Source of the DNA: Steroidobacter denitrificans
GTDB lineage: Bacteria > Pseudomonadota > Gammaproteobacteria > Steroidobacterales > Steroidobacteraceae
Assembly (NCBI RefSeq): GCF_001579945.1
Contig: NZ_CP011971.1
Location: 3,098,030-3,162,029 of the forward strand
Direction of reading: 5' to 3'
Length of the DNA: 64,000 nucleotides
Positions 1-8,433 of the stretch are shown one piece after another. The position numbers were made by a program, and so were the translations under genes. The notes below the pieces were generated by a model that saw only the letters and a list, made by a program, of their open reading frames with translations, was not told the origin of the DNA and made no database searches. The stretch's first letter is position 1. Each line of letters starts with the position of its first letter.

Positions 1-1
1 C

Positions 2-823
2 GCCTTCCTGGCGCATCCCTACGGCATACCCACGATCGGCTGGCCCTCGGACATCGAATCCTGGACGCTTCGGGATCTGAAGACCTTCTTTGTCACGAAC
101 TATGCGCCCAACAATTGCACGATGGTGCTGGTCGGCGACGTCGATCCCGACGACGTAATCGCGCTGGCCAGAAAATATTTCGAGCCCCTGCCCGAACAGA
201 CGCCGCCGCCGCCGGTACGCACCATCGAACCCGTTCAGCGCGGGGAACGGCGCGTAAATGTCGAGGTCGATGCCCAGACCCCCTTGCTGCAATTCGCCTA
301 TCACGCCCTGGCAGGCAGCGATGAACGCTGGCCCGCTCTCGATCTACTGGCACGCATTCTCACGGACGGCGACGCGTCTCGGCTGTATCGCTCACTGATC
401 GAAGAACAGAAACTGGCCATTTCGGTCGCCAGCCACATCGAGGACGGATTCGATCCGGGTCTGGCCTGGTTCTTCCTGTCCCTGCCCGCCGGCGGCGACC
501 TGCAGAAAGCCGAGGCGGCTTTCACGAACGAAATCGAGCGGCTGATCAAGCAGGGCGTCGACACCCGGGAACTCGCCCGCGCCCGCAGCCAGGCCCTGGC
601 GGATTTCTGGCGCGGTCTGGCCACGATCGACGGCAAGGCTCAGGCGCTCGGCACCTATGCCGTGCTGCGCGGCGGTCATGAAAAACTGTTCGACACGCCT
701 CGCCTCTATGAACAGGTCACATCCGAGGATATACGGACACTGGCCGCCGAGTTCCTGCGCCCGACGAATCGCACGGTCGGCGTGCTGAAGGCCGGCGCTC
801 CGCAGGAGGGTCGAGCGCCGTGA
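2..823 (+). CDS. M16 family metallopeptidase, C-terminal part (5' end outside window)
   Basis: The frame is open from the first bases and has no start, so the N-terminal half, which would hold the HxxEH zinc motif, lies upstream. The visible 273 residues begin in a typical M16 stretch (AHPYGIPTIGWPSDI) and continue with YAPNNCTMVLVGDVDPDDV, the usual end of the first M16 domain. A second M16 domain with LARARSQALADFW near its end follows. Many proteobacteria encode such a zinc protease next to a partner lacking the metal site, and the next gene fits that partner. The stop overlaps the next start by four bases, so the two are translationally coupled. Export to the periplasm is expected but the signal peptide cannot be seen. 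Confidence 0.9.
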   Translation, partial: AFLAHPYGIPTIGWPSDIESWTLRDLKTFFVTNYAPNNCTMVLVGDVDPDDVIALARKYFEPLPEQTPPPPVRTIEPVQRGERRVNVEVDAQTPLLQFAYHALAGSDERWPALDLLARILTDGDASRLYRSLIEEQKLAISVASHIEDGFDPGLAWFFLSLPAGGDLQKAEAAFTNEIERLIKQGVDTRELARARSQALADFWRGLATIDGKAQALGTYAVLRGGHEKLFDTPRLYEQVTSEDIRTLAAEFLRPTNRTVGVLKAGAPQEGRAP

Positions 824-2319
824 GACAGGGGATCATGAAAAGGTTCGAAAGCGCCTCCATCCACATGATCCTGGGCATGGTCTTCGTCCTGGCGTGTCTG
901 CTTGCCGGCCGGGCGGCGCTCGCCGGCGGCGGCGTGAAGACACCCGATTTTACGCGCCTGCGGCTCGCCAACGGCGTCGTCATCCTGCTGATGGAGCAGC
1001 ATGACGTTCCATTGATCGCCTTCGAGGCGGTCCTGCGCGGCGGTGCACTGGGCGATCCTCCCGATACGCCCGGCGTTGCCGCTGTACTGGCCTCCCTGCT
1101 GGAGAAAGGCGCCGGCGCGCGCGACGCCGGCGCATTCGCTCGTGCGATCGCCGACGTCGGCGGCATCATCGAGACCTCGGCCAGCGCCGAAAGCATTTCG
1201 ATCGGCGGCTCCTTTCTGGCGCGCGATCAGGCGCTGATGGTGGAACTGCTGACAGACATGCTGCAGCGGCCGCACCTGGCGTCGGCGCAGTTCGAGGCAG
1301 TACGCGCCCGCCGGATCGAATTCATCCGCGCGGCCAAGGATTCCAGCCTATCGGCGCTGACCTCGATCTACGGCATGGCACGATTGTTCGGCGAACATCC
1401 CTACGGCCGGCCGGTGAGCGGCAGCGAAGCCAGCCTCGCGCGTATTTCTCGCGCCGATCTCAGCCGCTACTATCAGGATCAGCTTGGTGCCGATCGGCTC
1501 ATCATCGCCATCGCGGGAGACTTCCACGCCGCGCAAATGCAATCCCTGGTGTCGCGGGCCTTCGAACCATGGCGTCGGGCCGGTAAGGCATTGCCGGAGG
1601 TGCCGCCGCCTCCCGGACCGGTGCGCGGACGCAGCGTGCTGCTGATCGACGCGCCTGATTCGGCGCAGTCCTATTTCTGGGCCGGCAGCCTGGGAGTCGC
1701 ACGCAGCGATCCGCGCCGTGCCGCGCTGGACGTCGCCAATACCCTGTTCGGCGGCCGCTTTACCTCCATGCTCAACAGCGAGCTGCGCGTGCGTACGGGC
1801 CTGAGCTATGGCGCGGCTTCGCGATTCGAACGTCTGACGCACGCCGGCAGCTGGGCCCTGACTTCCTTCACGCGCACCGAGACCACGATCGCCGCCATCG
1901 ACCTGGCGCTGCAAACGCTCGATACGCTGCATGAGGATGCGCCGCATCACGGCGCCCTCGACACAGCCGCGATCGATTCCGGTAAGCGCTATATCCAAGG
2001 TCAGTTTCCGCTGGCCTTCGAGACCGCGGCACAATGGGCCTCCCAGCTCGCCAGCCTTGAATTCTATGGCTTCGATCGCAGCTACATCGACGGCTATTCG
2101 GATTCCATCGATGCGCTCACGCTCGAACAGACGCGCCGCGCCGTCGAGGAGATTTTTCCGCACAGCCGGGAACTGATGCTGGTCGTCATCGGCAATGCGA
2201 ACTTGATCGGCGAAAAGTTGCGTAAATACGGTCCCCTGGTGCGCATGAAGCTGTCGGATACGGAATTCCGTGTACCGGCGGACAGCTCGCGAGCCACGCC
2301 GACAACCGCGCCTAAATGA
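820..2319 (+). CDS. M16 family peptidase-like protein, apparently non-catalytic subunit
   Basis: A 499-residue protein starting at GTG 820, which overlaps the upstream TGA and has AGGAGG about 11 bases before it. ATG 835 is in frame but badly spaced from that site. A hydrophobic signal segment (about residues 15-35, ending RAALA) predicts export. The first M16 domain is recognisable (FTRLRLANGVVILLMEQHDVP). Where active M16 enzymes have HFLEHM, this one reads VAAVLASLLEKG, so both zinc histidines are missing. The C-terminal domain keeps the typical ELRVRTGLSYGAAS stretch. It probably forms a heterodimer with the upstream protease and helps substrate binding; that role is inferred from the family. 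Confidence 0.88.
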   Translation: MRQGIMKRFESASIHMILGMVFVLACLLAGRAALAGGGVKTPDFTRLRLANGVVILLMEQHDVPLIAFEAVLRGGALGDPPDTPGVAAVLASLLEKGAGARDAGAFARAIADVGGIIETSASAESISIGGSFLARDQALMVELLTDMLQRPHLASAQFEAVRARRIEFIRAAKDSSLSALTSIYGMARLFGEHPYGRPVSGSEASLARISRADLSRYYQDQLGADRLIIAIAGDFHAAQMQSLVSRAFEPWRRAGKALPEVPPPPGPVRGRSVLLIDAPDSAQSYFWAGSLGVARSDPRRAALDVANTLFGGRFTSMLNSELRVRTGLSYGAASRFERLTHAGSWALTSFTRTETTIAAIDLALQTLDTLHEDAPHHGALDTAAIDSGKRYIQGQFPLAFETAAQWASQLASLEFYGFDRSYIDGYSDSIDALTLEQTRRAVEEIFPHSRELMLVVIGNANLIGEKLRKYGPLVRMKLSDTEFRVPADSSRATPTTAPK

Positions 2320-2533
2320 CCACCGGGTCCGCGCCCAAACAAAGCTATCCGGCGCGGCAGACGGCCCGGGCCGGCGCGCGTCGCGAGATGCGCCGATGAC
2401 CGCGCCCCGGAAAGCATGCCGCCCGGAAATACGTATCAGCCCGAAGTGCACCGGTTATTCGATAAAGACAATATCCGAGGCGACACCTGAACTCGAACAC
2501 CTGCCCCGGCCGGGGGCACGAAGCGGAGTCACC

Positions 2534-2833
2534 GTGACCGACACCAGCGCAACGCAGGCAGTGGAATTCAACGATGGTGCCTTCACCGTCGACGCGGCGG
2601 TCATTGCCGAAGGCTTTGCTCTCGCCCCGATGCTCGTTCAACGCAGAATGCGCGAAGGAAAGCTTACCAGCCGGTGTGAACGCGGCATGGATGAGGACGC
2701 CGGGCGCTATCGCCTGACTTTTTTCTATAATCAACGACGCTTCCACCTCGTCGTCGACGAGAGAGGCGCGATCCTGGAGCGCTCCGCCACCGTCAGGGCG
2801 GCTGCCGGAAGCGGCACCGGCAATCACCCTTGA
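2534..2833 (+). CDS. DUF6522 family protein
   Basis: A 99-residue cytosolic protein. Its core runs from VEFNDGAFTVDAAVIAEGF to RRFHLVVDERGAILERSATV, a pattern I associate with DUF6522 proteins, small conserved proteobacterial proteins with no assigned function. The frame stays open well upstream, but that stretch is Arg/Pro rich and unlike protein. GTG 2534 has GGAG five bases before it and starts just ahead of the conserved core, so I chose it. ATG 2396 is the main alternative. It stands alone between the M16 pair and trpS. Confidence 0.6.
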   Translation: MTDTSATQAVEFNDGAFTVDAAVIAEGFALAPMLVQRRMREGKLTSRCERGMDEDAGRYRLTFFYNQRRFHLVVDERGAILERSATVRAAAGSGTGNHP

Positions 2834-2946
2834 ACATTGGTTTCCGCTATCGGCACGCGGATCGGCACGAGCTTTGCGCCCGATCCGGCGCCGGCCGGTC
2901 ACGGCCTTGAGGCGGCCGCGGGAACTCTAGCAGGCAGCGTTACCCC

Positions 2947-3954
2947 ATGCGTATTCTATCCGGCGTTCAACCCTCCGGCCTGCTTCATCTGGGCAACTAC
3001 TATGGGGCACTCCAGCAATACCTCGAACTGCAGCATGAGGAACAGGCGCTCTACTTCATCGCCGATTTGCACGCCCTCACCACCGTGCGCGATGCCGCGG
3101 CGTTGCGCACGGGCACCTTCGAAGCCGCGCTAGCCTTTCTTTCCCTGGGACTCGACCCGTCCAAGGCGATTCTTTTTCGGCAAAGCGACATTCCGGAAAT
3201 CACCGAACTGCTCTGGATACTGGGCTGTCTCGTGCCGCTTTCGCACCTGGAACGCGCTCATGGCTACAAGGACAAGACCGCCCGTGGAATCGCGGCAAAT
3301 TTCGGTCTCGTCGCTTATCCCGTGCTGATGGCCGCAGACATCCTTGCGTTCGGCGCGGATGTGGTGCCGGTCGGCAAGGACCAGATACAGCACCTCGAGT
3401 TCGCCCGGGACTGGGCCACTCGATTCAATCTCGCCTTCGTGGCGCGGTATGACCCGCAGGATCCCGAAGCGCACCGGCAGGGTAATGAGCGCGGCATCCT
3501 CAAATTGCCGCAGGCACGCTTGCAGGAAACCGCTGCCCTCGTTCCCGGCACCAATGGACAGAAAATGTCCAAATCGTCCGGTAATACCATCGATCTGTTT
3601 GCGGACGATGACTCGGTGCGCAAACAGATCATGGGTATCAAGACGGACTCGACATCGATCGAGTTGCCCAAACCCGACAACGCGTTGTATCGATTGCTCC
3701 AGCTGGTCGCCCCGCCCGCCGAGTTCGCACAGATCGACGCAAGCTGGCGCTCGGGCGGCAAAGGCTACGCCGAGTACAAGAAGACGCTCCTCGAGTGCTT
3801 CCATGCAAGGTTCGCAGCGCCCAGACGGCGACACGAGGAGTTGATCCGGGACCGTGGTGCGATAGAACGGATCCTGGCGGACGGTGCGCAACGAGCGCGC
3901 GCCCTTGCCGCCCCCGTCATCGATCAGGTTCGCCGTGCTGTCGGCATTCGCTAG
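2947..3954 (+). CDS. trpS: tryptophanyl-tRNA synthetase
   Basis: A 335-residue class I aminoacyl-tRNA synthetase that charges tRNA-Trp in the cytosol. It starts MRILSGVQPSGLLHLGNYYG, where HLGN is the HIGH-type ATP motif. It carries the signature KMSKS at residues 206-210. GCLVPLSHLERAHGYKDK and DQIQHLEFARD are typical of bacterial TrpRS. Length matches the usual 330-340 residues. No leader peptide or T-box type element is visible in the 113 bases upstream. Confidence 0.97.
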   Translation: MRILSGVQPSGLLHLGNYYGALQQYLELQHEEQALYFIADLHALTTVRDAAALRTGTFEAALAFLSLGLDPSKAILFRQSDIPEITELLWILGCLVPLSHLERAHGYKDKTARGIAANFGLVAYPVLMAADILAFGADVVPVGKDQIQHLEFARDWATRFNLAFVARYDPQDPEAHRQGNERGILKLPQARLQETAALVPGTNGQKMSKSSGNTIDLFADDDSVRKQIMGIKTDSTSIELPKPDNALYRLLQLVAPPAEFAQIDASWRSGGKGYAEYKKTLLECFHARFAAPRRRHEELIRDRGAIERILADGAQRARALAAPVIDQVRRAVGIR

Positions 3955-3973
3955 CCCGGCATCACGGGCCGGG
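3955..3973 (+). terminator. weak hairpin after trpS
   Basis: CCCGGC and GCCGGG form a 6-bp stem with a 7-base loop directly after the trpS stop. No T-run follows, so it may only protect the 3' end or assist Rho-dependent termination. Confidence 0.3.
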
Positions 3974-4043
3974 TTCATACGAAGCGGCTTTATCTTGCTA
4001 CAGCGCATCGATCTGCGGCCGACCCGTCGGCACGGTCGAATCG

Positions 4044-4059
4044 TGTGACGCCTGTCACA
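4044..4059. promoter_or_regulatory. perfect CRP-family binding site (TGTGA-N6-TCACA)
   Basis: TGTGACGCCTGTCACA is an exact TGTGA-N6-TCACA palindrome, the core recognised by CRP, Vfr and Xanthomonas Clp. It lies between trpS and the HD-domain gene, about 150 bases before the preferred start of the latter. That suggests regulation by a cAMP- or c-di-GMP-responsive CRP-family protein. No convincing -10 element could be fixed at a standard class I or II distance. Confidence 0.55.
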
Positions 4060-4212
4060 TCGCCACCGCGTCATACTCCTGGAAACGCCGTTATGGTTGC
4101 GTTTCGGGCCTGGGGTGCCTCAGGATTCCCCGTCTTATTGATTAAGTCCTGCGAGGAGGCGAGACTTCGAGGCTTGCGCACGGAATCTTCCGCGCCAGCC
4201 CTCCTATACGGT

Positions 4213-5205
4213 ATGCAGTATCGGCGCAGCGATTTCGATGTCACCAATGCGGTGCAGGTCAGTTCGGCGGAAGCCGTACGCCGCGCCGTCGGTGATCTGT
4301 TCCGGCAGGCCTGGCCGAATTATCCGCTCGATCGTTTGGACAGTGCCTTCCAGGATTTCGAGCGGCTGTTCAATGGTCAATTTCCCGGCTACTACGGCTG
4401 CGACACCGTCTATCATGATTTGCAGCATTCGCTCGACGGTACCTTGGCGGTTGCACGGCTGATCGTCGCCCATGATCGTACCTGTCCCATCGACGAACGC
4501 ATGGGGCCGGAGCGCGCCGTTCTGGGCGTCGTCACCGCCCTGTTCCACGATGCCGGCTACATTCGCCAGACTGACGATCAAACCCATCGCAATGGTGCGG
4601 AATTCACGCGCAGCCACGTCAGCCGCAGCGCTCATTTCATCGGTCGCTATCTGCCTACGATCGGTATGGCCGCATGGGTGCCCGTGGCGACCAAGATCGT
4701 TCACTTCACCGGCTACGAGGTCCAATTCGATCAGATTCGTCTGGACGATCACCGCGATCGCCGGCTCGGTCATCTGATCGGCACGGGCGATCTGATCGCA
4801 CAAATGGCCGATCGCTGTTATCTGGAAAAATGCCGGGACCGCCTGTATCCGGAATTCGTGCTAGGCGGCATCGCGATGCCCAGCGACGAGGCGGGCAAGC
4901 CGTCGGTGCGCTTCAGCTCCGGATTGGATGTATTGCGTCAGACGCCCGATTTTGCGCAAGAGGTGCGACACACCCGTCTGGACGGCGAATTCGGCGGCCT
5001 GTATCGAACACTGGAAGCCTTGTTCAACGGCCGCAATCCCTACATGGAGATGATCGACCGTAATTTGGACTATCTCGCCGAGATCCTGCGCACCGGGCGC
5101 TGGCCCATGCTCCGGCGCGAACCACCCTGTTTCACCTGGGAGCGCAACCCGGTGCAGAACATCCGCTCCCTGGTCATCGGCCATCTCAAGCAGGTCTGGA
5201 AATAG
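4213..5205 (+). CDS. HD-domain metal-dependent phosphohydrolase
   Basis: A 330-residue cytosolic protein with histidine/aspartate motifs of the HD superfamily: YHDLQHSLDG near residue 67 and ALFHDAGYIRQTDDQTHR near residue 110, with further conserved His/Asp (TKIVHFTGYE, GTGDLIAQMADRCY). The substrate is not predictable; relatives include nucleotide and cyclic-nucleotide hydrolases. The frame is open back to 4045, but the extra N-terminus overlaps the CRP-type palindrome and does not look conserved. ATG 4213, just ahead of the folded part, is therefore preferred, and ATG 4093 is possible. No clear ribosome site marks any of these starts. Confidence 0.72.
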   Translation: MQYRRSDFDVTNAVQVSSAEAVRRAVGDLFRQAWPNYPLDRLDSAFQDFERLFNGQFPGYYGCDTVYHDLQHSLDGTLAVARLIVAHDRTCPIDERMGPERAVLGVVTALFHDAGYIRQTDDQTHRNGAEFTRSHVSRSAHFIGRYLPTIGMAAWVPVATKIVHFTGYEVQFDQIRLDDHRDRRLGHLIGTGDLIAQMADRCYLEKCRDRLYPEFVLGGIAMPSDEAGKPSVRFSSGLDVLRQTPDFAQEVRHTRLDGEFGGLYRTLEALFNGRNPYMEMIDRNLDYLAEILRTGRWPMLRREPPCFTWERNPVQNIRSLVIGHLKQVWK

Positions 5206-5249
5206 CCATCGCTCTACCCCCGGCGTCCAGGCGGAGCTAGCCTGTACGT

Positions 5250-6503
5250 ATGTCACCACCTGATCAATCCATCATCGGCCTTGCAGCCGCCCTCGCCGTC
5301 GGCATGCTCATCGGCCTGGAACGCGAGCGTCACAAGGGACGTGGTACGGGACGCGCCGCCGCCGGTATCCGTACCTTCACCCTGATCGCACTGTCGGGAG
5401 CGATCAGCATGCTGCTGGGCGACACGCTCGTGCTGGCCGTATTCGGCATCATGCTCGGCACCCTGGCCGCAATCAGTCTCCTGCACTCACCCCGGCGCGA
5501 TCCTGGGCTCACGACCGAAATCACCATGCTGATCGCCTTTCTGTTGGGCGGCCTGTCCATGCGTCAACCGCAACTGTCGGCGGCACTGGCTGTCGTCGTC
5601 ACCATCATTCTCGCGGCACGCACCCGCCTGCATGACTGGATACACGATGTGCTCACCGATCAGGAAGTGCGCAGCGGATTGATGCTGGCGGCGGCGGCAC
5701 TGGTGATTCTGCCTCTGACGCCGACGGAACCCGTCGATCCTTGGGGCATCATCGCGCCGCGCCGGTTGTGGTTGCTCGCCGTACTGGTCATGGCCATCAA
5801 CTCCGTGGGCTATATCGCCTTGCGCGCCCTCGGGCCGAAAGTCGGATTGGTCGTGGCCGGCCTGCTCTCCGGATTCATTTCTAGCACCGCGACGATCGCC
5901 GCCTTGGGAGGCAAGGCCAGGAGCAGTCCGGAACTGCATCGCGGAGCAGTCGCCGGTGCAGCGGCCTCCTCCATTGCAACCATCATCCAACTGTCCCTGC
6001 TGACTTCGCTGACTCACCTGACGACGTCGTTGCGGCTGGCGCCCGCATTGATGGGCGCCGGAATCGCGGCCGTGGCCTATGCAGGTCTGTTCACGCTGCG
6101 CAGCGCACGCGAGGTCAGCGAGCGCGAATCGCCGCCTGGGCGTCCTTTCGACCCCAAGACGGCCATCGTGTTCGTATTGCTGGTCGGTACTACGCTGGTG
6201 GTATCGGCCTTGTTGACCCAATGGCTGGGAGACAGAGGCCTGTTGATCGCGAGTGCCGCCGCGGGCTTCGGCAACACTCATTCTCCGGCAATCTCGGCCG
6301 CGGCCCTCGCCGCAGCCGGCAGCACTTCCCCCGAATTCGCCGCGATCGCCGTTCTTGCGGCATTCAGCACCAATACGCTGTCGAAGTTTGTCGTTGCCTT
6401 CACTTTGGGCGGACGGCGCTACGCTTTGGAACTCCTGCCCGGTCTCGTATTGATGTTGCTGGCCGCGTGGGGCGGCTGGTTCCTGGGTACCTTGATTCCA
6501 TGA
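5250..6503 (+). CDS. MgtC/SapB-DUF4010 family membrane protein
   Basis: A 417-residue inner-membrane protein. The first ~135 residues match the MgtC/SapB domain (LAAALAVGMLIGLERERHKG, AGIRTFTLIALSGAISMLLG). The rest is the DUF4010 domain (NSVGYIALRALGPKVGLVVAGLLSGFISSTATIAALG), with roughly a dozen hydrophobic segments in all. MgtC-type proteins are linked to Mg2+ limitation and P-type ATPase control; the two-domain form has no firmly known function. The stop overlaps the start of the next gene (ATGA), so the two are co-translated. Confidence 0.88.
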   Translation: MSPPDQSIIGLAAALAVGMLIGLERERHKGRGTGRAAAGIRTFTLIALSGAISMLLGDTLVLAVFGIMLGTLAAISLLHSPRRDPGLTTEITMLIAFLLGGLSMRQPQLSAALAVVVTIILAARTRLHDWIHDVLTDQEVRSGLMLAAAALVILPLTPTEPVDPWGIIAPRRLWLLAVLVMAINSVGYIALRALGPKVGLVVAGLLSGFISSTATIAALGGKARSSPELHRGAVAGAAASSIATIIQLSLLTSLTHLTTSLRLAPALMGAGIAAVAYAGLFTLRSAREVSERESPPGRPFDPKTAIVFVLLVGTTLVVSALLTQWLGDRGLLIASAAAGFGNTHSPAISAAALAAAGSTSPEFAAIAVLAAFSTNTLSKFVVAFTLGGRRYALELLPGLVLMLLAAWGGWFLGTLIP

Positions 6504-7426
6504 AGCGTCCGCTCCTTCCGCGCAGCCGTACGACCAAGCTCAAACGCGGCACAAGACATCCGTTGACGAAGCTCGCCCGGCGCTTTCCGCATAAACGCGC
6601 CTTCATCACCGGCGCAGGCAGCGGTCTGGGGCTTGAACTGGCGCGCGCCCTGGCGCGGGACGGATGGGCGTTGGGCCTGTTCGATCGCAATGTCGAGCGT
6701 CTCGCTGCGGTCGAAGCCGATTTATCCGGCAGGGGACTTTCCCTGACGGCCTATCCGGGTGACGTCACGCATGCGAATGAATTGACGGTCGCCGTCAATT
6801 CATTCGCTGCCGGCAACAACGGACTGGATCTCATCATCAATAATGCCGGCGTCGTCGCCTGTGGAACGCTGATGGAAGTGTCCACCGAAGACTGGCGCTG
6901 GAGCATCGACGTCGATCTCATGGGCACCGTGCACGGCTGCAGAGCGGCCATTCCGCATCTGCAACGCAACGGTCGCGGGCTGATCATCAACGTCGCCAGT
7001 GCGGCAGCCTTCGCGGCGGTACCCGGAACGATTTCCCACAACGCCGCCAAGGCGGCGGTACTGGCGCTGAGCGAAACCTTGCGGCAGGAATTGCGCAGCA
7101 TCGGCATCCAGGTCAGCGTGGCGATGCCTGCGCTTTTTCCGACCAATCTGTTGGAGTCGGCGCGAGGTCCGGCCGGCCGGCGCGATCTGGCTGCCAGGCT
7201 AATGCGCTCCTCGCATTACCATGCCGCCGATGCAGCCCACGACATCCTCGCCCGGGCAGCCGCCGGAGGCGCCTATATCGTCCTGCCGCGATCCATGCAG
7301 CGCTGGTGGTGGATGAAACGCTGGATGCCTGAATTGTTTCTGCGCCGGGTGCACCGGCGCCGGGAGGCACTGCATCCTTACGTCGAACGGCCGGTCCGAT
7401 TCGACGCACGGGACGAACGGCCGTGA
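6500..7426 (+). CDS. short-chain dehydrogenase/reductase with catalytic Tyr replaced by His
   Basis: A 308-residue classical SDR: NAD(P)-binding TGAGSGLG at residues 37-44, INNAGVV, and NVASAAA with the catalytic serine. ATG 6500 overlaps the preceding stop. At the active site, where classical SDRs read YxxxK, this protein reads H180-N-A-A-K184 (codon CAC at 7037-7039), one transition away from Tyr. A ~30-residue basic N-terminal extension precedes the Rossmann fold. Substrate unknown; the C-terminal region resembles membrane-associated lipid-type SDRs. Activity is uncertain because of the Tyr-to-His change. A 35-bp perfect inverted repeat lies inside the gene. Confidence 0.85.
   Translation: MKRPLLPRSRTTKLKRGTRHPLTKLARRFPHKRAFITGAGSGLGLELARALARDGWALGLFDRNVERLAAVEADLSGRGLSLTAYPGDVTHANELTVAVNSFAAGNNGLDLIINNAGVVACGTLMEVSTEDWRWSIDVDLMGTVHGCRAAIPHLQRNGRGLIINVASAAAFAAVPGTISHNAAKAAVLALSETLRQELRSIGIQVSVAMPALFPTNLLESARGPAGRRDLAARLMRSSHYHAADAAHDILARAAAGGAYIVLPRSMQRWWWMKRWMPELFLRRVHRRREALHPYVERPVRFDARDERP
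6773..6807. repeat. 35-bp perfect inverted repeat inside the SDR gene
   Basis: Arms GCGAATGAATTGACGG (6773-6788) and CCGTCAATTCATTCGC (6792-6807) are exact reverse complements around the 3-base centre TCG. In frame it encodes ANELTVAVNSFA, on the surface loop side of the Rossmann fold. It could extrude as a cruciform or form a very stable mRNA hairpin. It has no transposon ends or target duplication around it. Confidence 0.9.
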
Positions 7427-7445
7427 GGATCGGCCCCTGATCCGT

Positions 7446-8135
7446 TCACGGTTTATCACCTTGGGGCGCATCCACCGACAGCAGGTAGCGAGTGTAGATT
7501 TCAGGCAGCCGTCCCAGCACTTGGGAGCGTCCCGCAATCTCACTGGTTTCGAGCACCTGCCGCAACATCGGCATGCTCAAGCACTCCAGCGCCGGCAGCG
7601 CCACCGGCGCATAGCTCAGATGCCAGGGTTCGGGACTGACGCCGCCATGATCGATACGATAGGGTCGATAATAGCCGAAGCGGCCCATGTTCACGTCCAG
7701 CCAAGCGGACAGACGCGCGAAAATCCCGCCGGATGCATATTCGGCGGGCACCAGTTGTACGGTATAGCCGGGGGGCACGCTGGCAGCGTCGATTACGTCC
7801 ACCTCGCTGCCCCAGTGATGTCTGCTTCCTCCCGGGATCGCCGACCAGCACAGAATCGCGTCCATTCTTTGTGCATCCGTCAGGTGCTCGCTTTCCAGCG
7901 GCTGCCCTTCCCGGTCCAGCAGCGGCCGCGCCCCCGTCCATTTGCGGTTCCAGATCAGCAGTTGGGTAGCGAAATCCCTGAAGCCCGATCGGACCACCAG
8001 ATCGATACCCTGTGCCGCCGCGGCGTCTCGCATCGCCAGGAACGAAGTGACCGTTTCATAATGCAGCATGCAACTCGGCTGCTCCAACTCGACGATATGG
8101 GTACATGCGCGCCCAGTGAGCTCCAGCTCATTCAT
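7446..8135 (-). CDS. M15 family D-alanyl-D-alanine carboxypeptidase (VanY-like)
   Basis: A 229-residue protein with the zinc-peptidase M15 signatures SRHHWGSEVD (residues 104-113) and EPWH (169-172), plus VRSGFRDFATQL. These supply the His/Asp/His ligands and the catalytic Glu. The family trims the terminal D-Ala from peptidoglycan stem peptides. No signal peptide is evident at MNELELTGRACTHIVELEQ, so export is unclear. It is convergent with the SDR gene, 19 bases away. No vancomycin-resistance genes are near, so a wall-maintenance or recycling role is more likely than resistance. Confidence 0.87.
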   Translation of the reverse strand: MNELELTGRACTHIVELEQPSCMLHYETVTSFLAMRDAAAAQGIDLVVRSGFRDFATQLLIWNRKWTGARPLLDREGQPLESEHLTDAQRMDAILCWSAIPGGSRHHWGSEVDVIDAASVPPGYTVQLVPAEYASGGIFARLSAWLDVNMGRFGYYRPYRIDHGGVSPEPWHLSYAPVALPALECLSMPMLRQVLETSEIAGRSQVLGRLPEIYTRYLLSVDAPQGDKP

Positions 8136-8433
8136 CCTGCGAAAAACCTCGTGACGACCTCCCGGAGATATCCCGGAGATATTCCGAACAAGTATGACAA
8201 ATTCATGTCAAAAAAACCGACATGCAACTCGCGCGATCTTGTGCAAGGAACGCGAGTATGATGACACAGACGGCAACCTCCAATTCGCGCTTGCTGCAGG
8301 ATGTGGACCCGACGAAGGCGTAAAGGGCGCCGATGGCAAGCGGCGATGGAACAAAATGACACCCTGACGACGTGGTGTCGACAATGAAAACGAAATGGAT
8401 GATTGGCTGGTGGTGCCGGAAAGGCAATGAACG
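8136..8433. other. intergenic region between divergent M15 peptidase and GGDEF-EAL genes
   Basis: 298 bases likely holding both promoters. An 11-bp tandem repeat (TCCCGGAGATA, 8160-8170 and 8171-8181) lies next to a TGACA-N6-TGTCA inverted repeat (8195-8210), and CATGTC/GACATG arms occur at 8204-8209 and 8219-8224. These are possible operators. A 21-codon reading frame (8258-8323) with AAGGAA seven bases upstream is present but unsupported otherwise. No c-di-GMP riboswitch was recognised. Confidence 0.4.

Noticed and set aside
4045-4212. Longer N-terminus for the HD-domain protein starting at GTG 4045
   Set aside because: It would place the start inside the CRP-type palindrome and adds a non-conserved-looking segment.
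7446-8135. Vancomycin-resistance vanY
   Set aside because: Only the M15 family is shared; no vanHAX or vanRS genes are near and the host is Gram-negative.
8258-8323. 21-codon reading frame with a good ribosome site upstream of the GGDEF-EAL gene
   Set aside because: Too short to judge, no coupling to the next gene and no leader-peptide features; kept only as a note in the intergenic entry.
8136-8433. c-di-GMP riboswitch before the GGDEF-EAL gene
   Set aside because: The conserved GEMM core and tetraloop-receptor arrangement could not be found.
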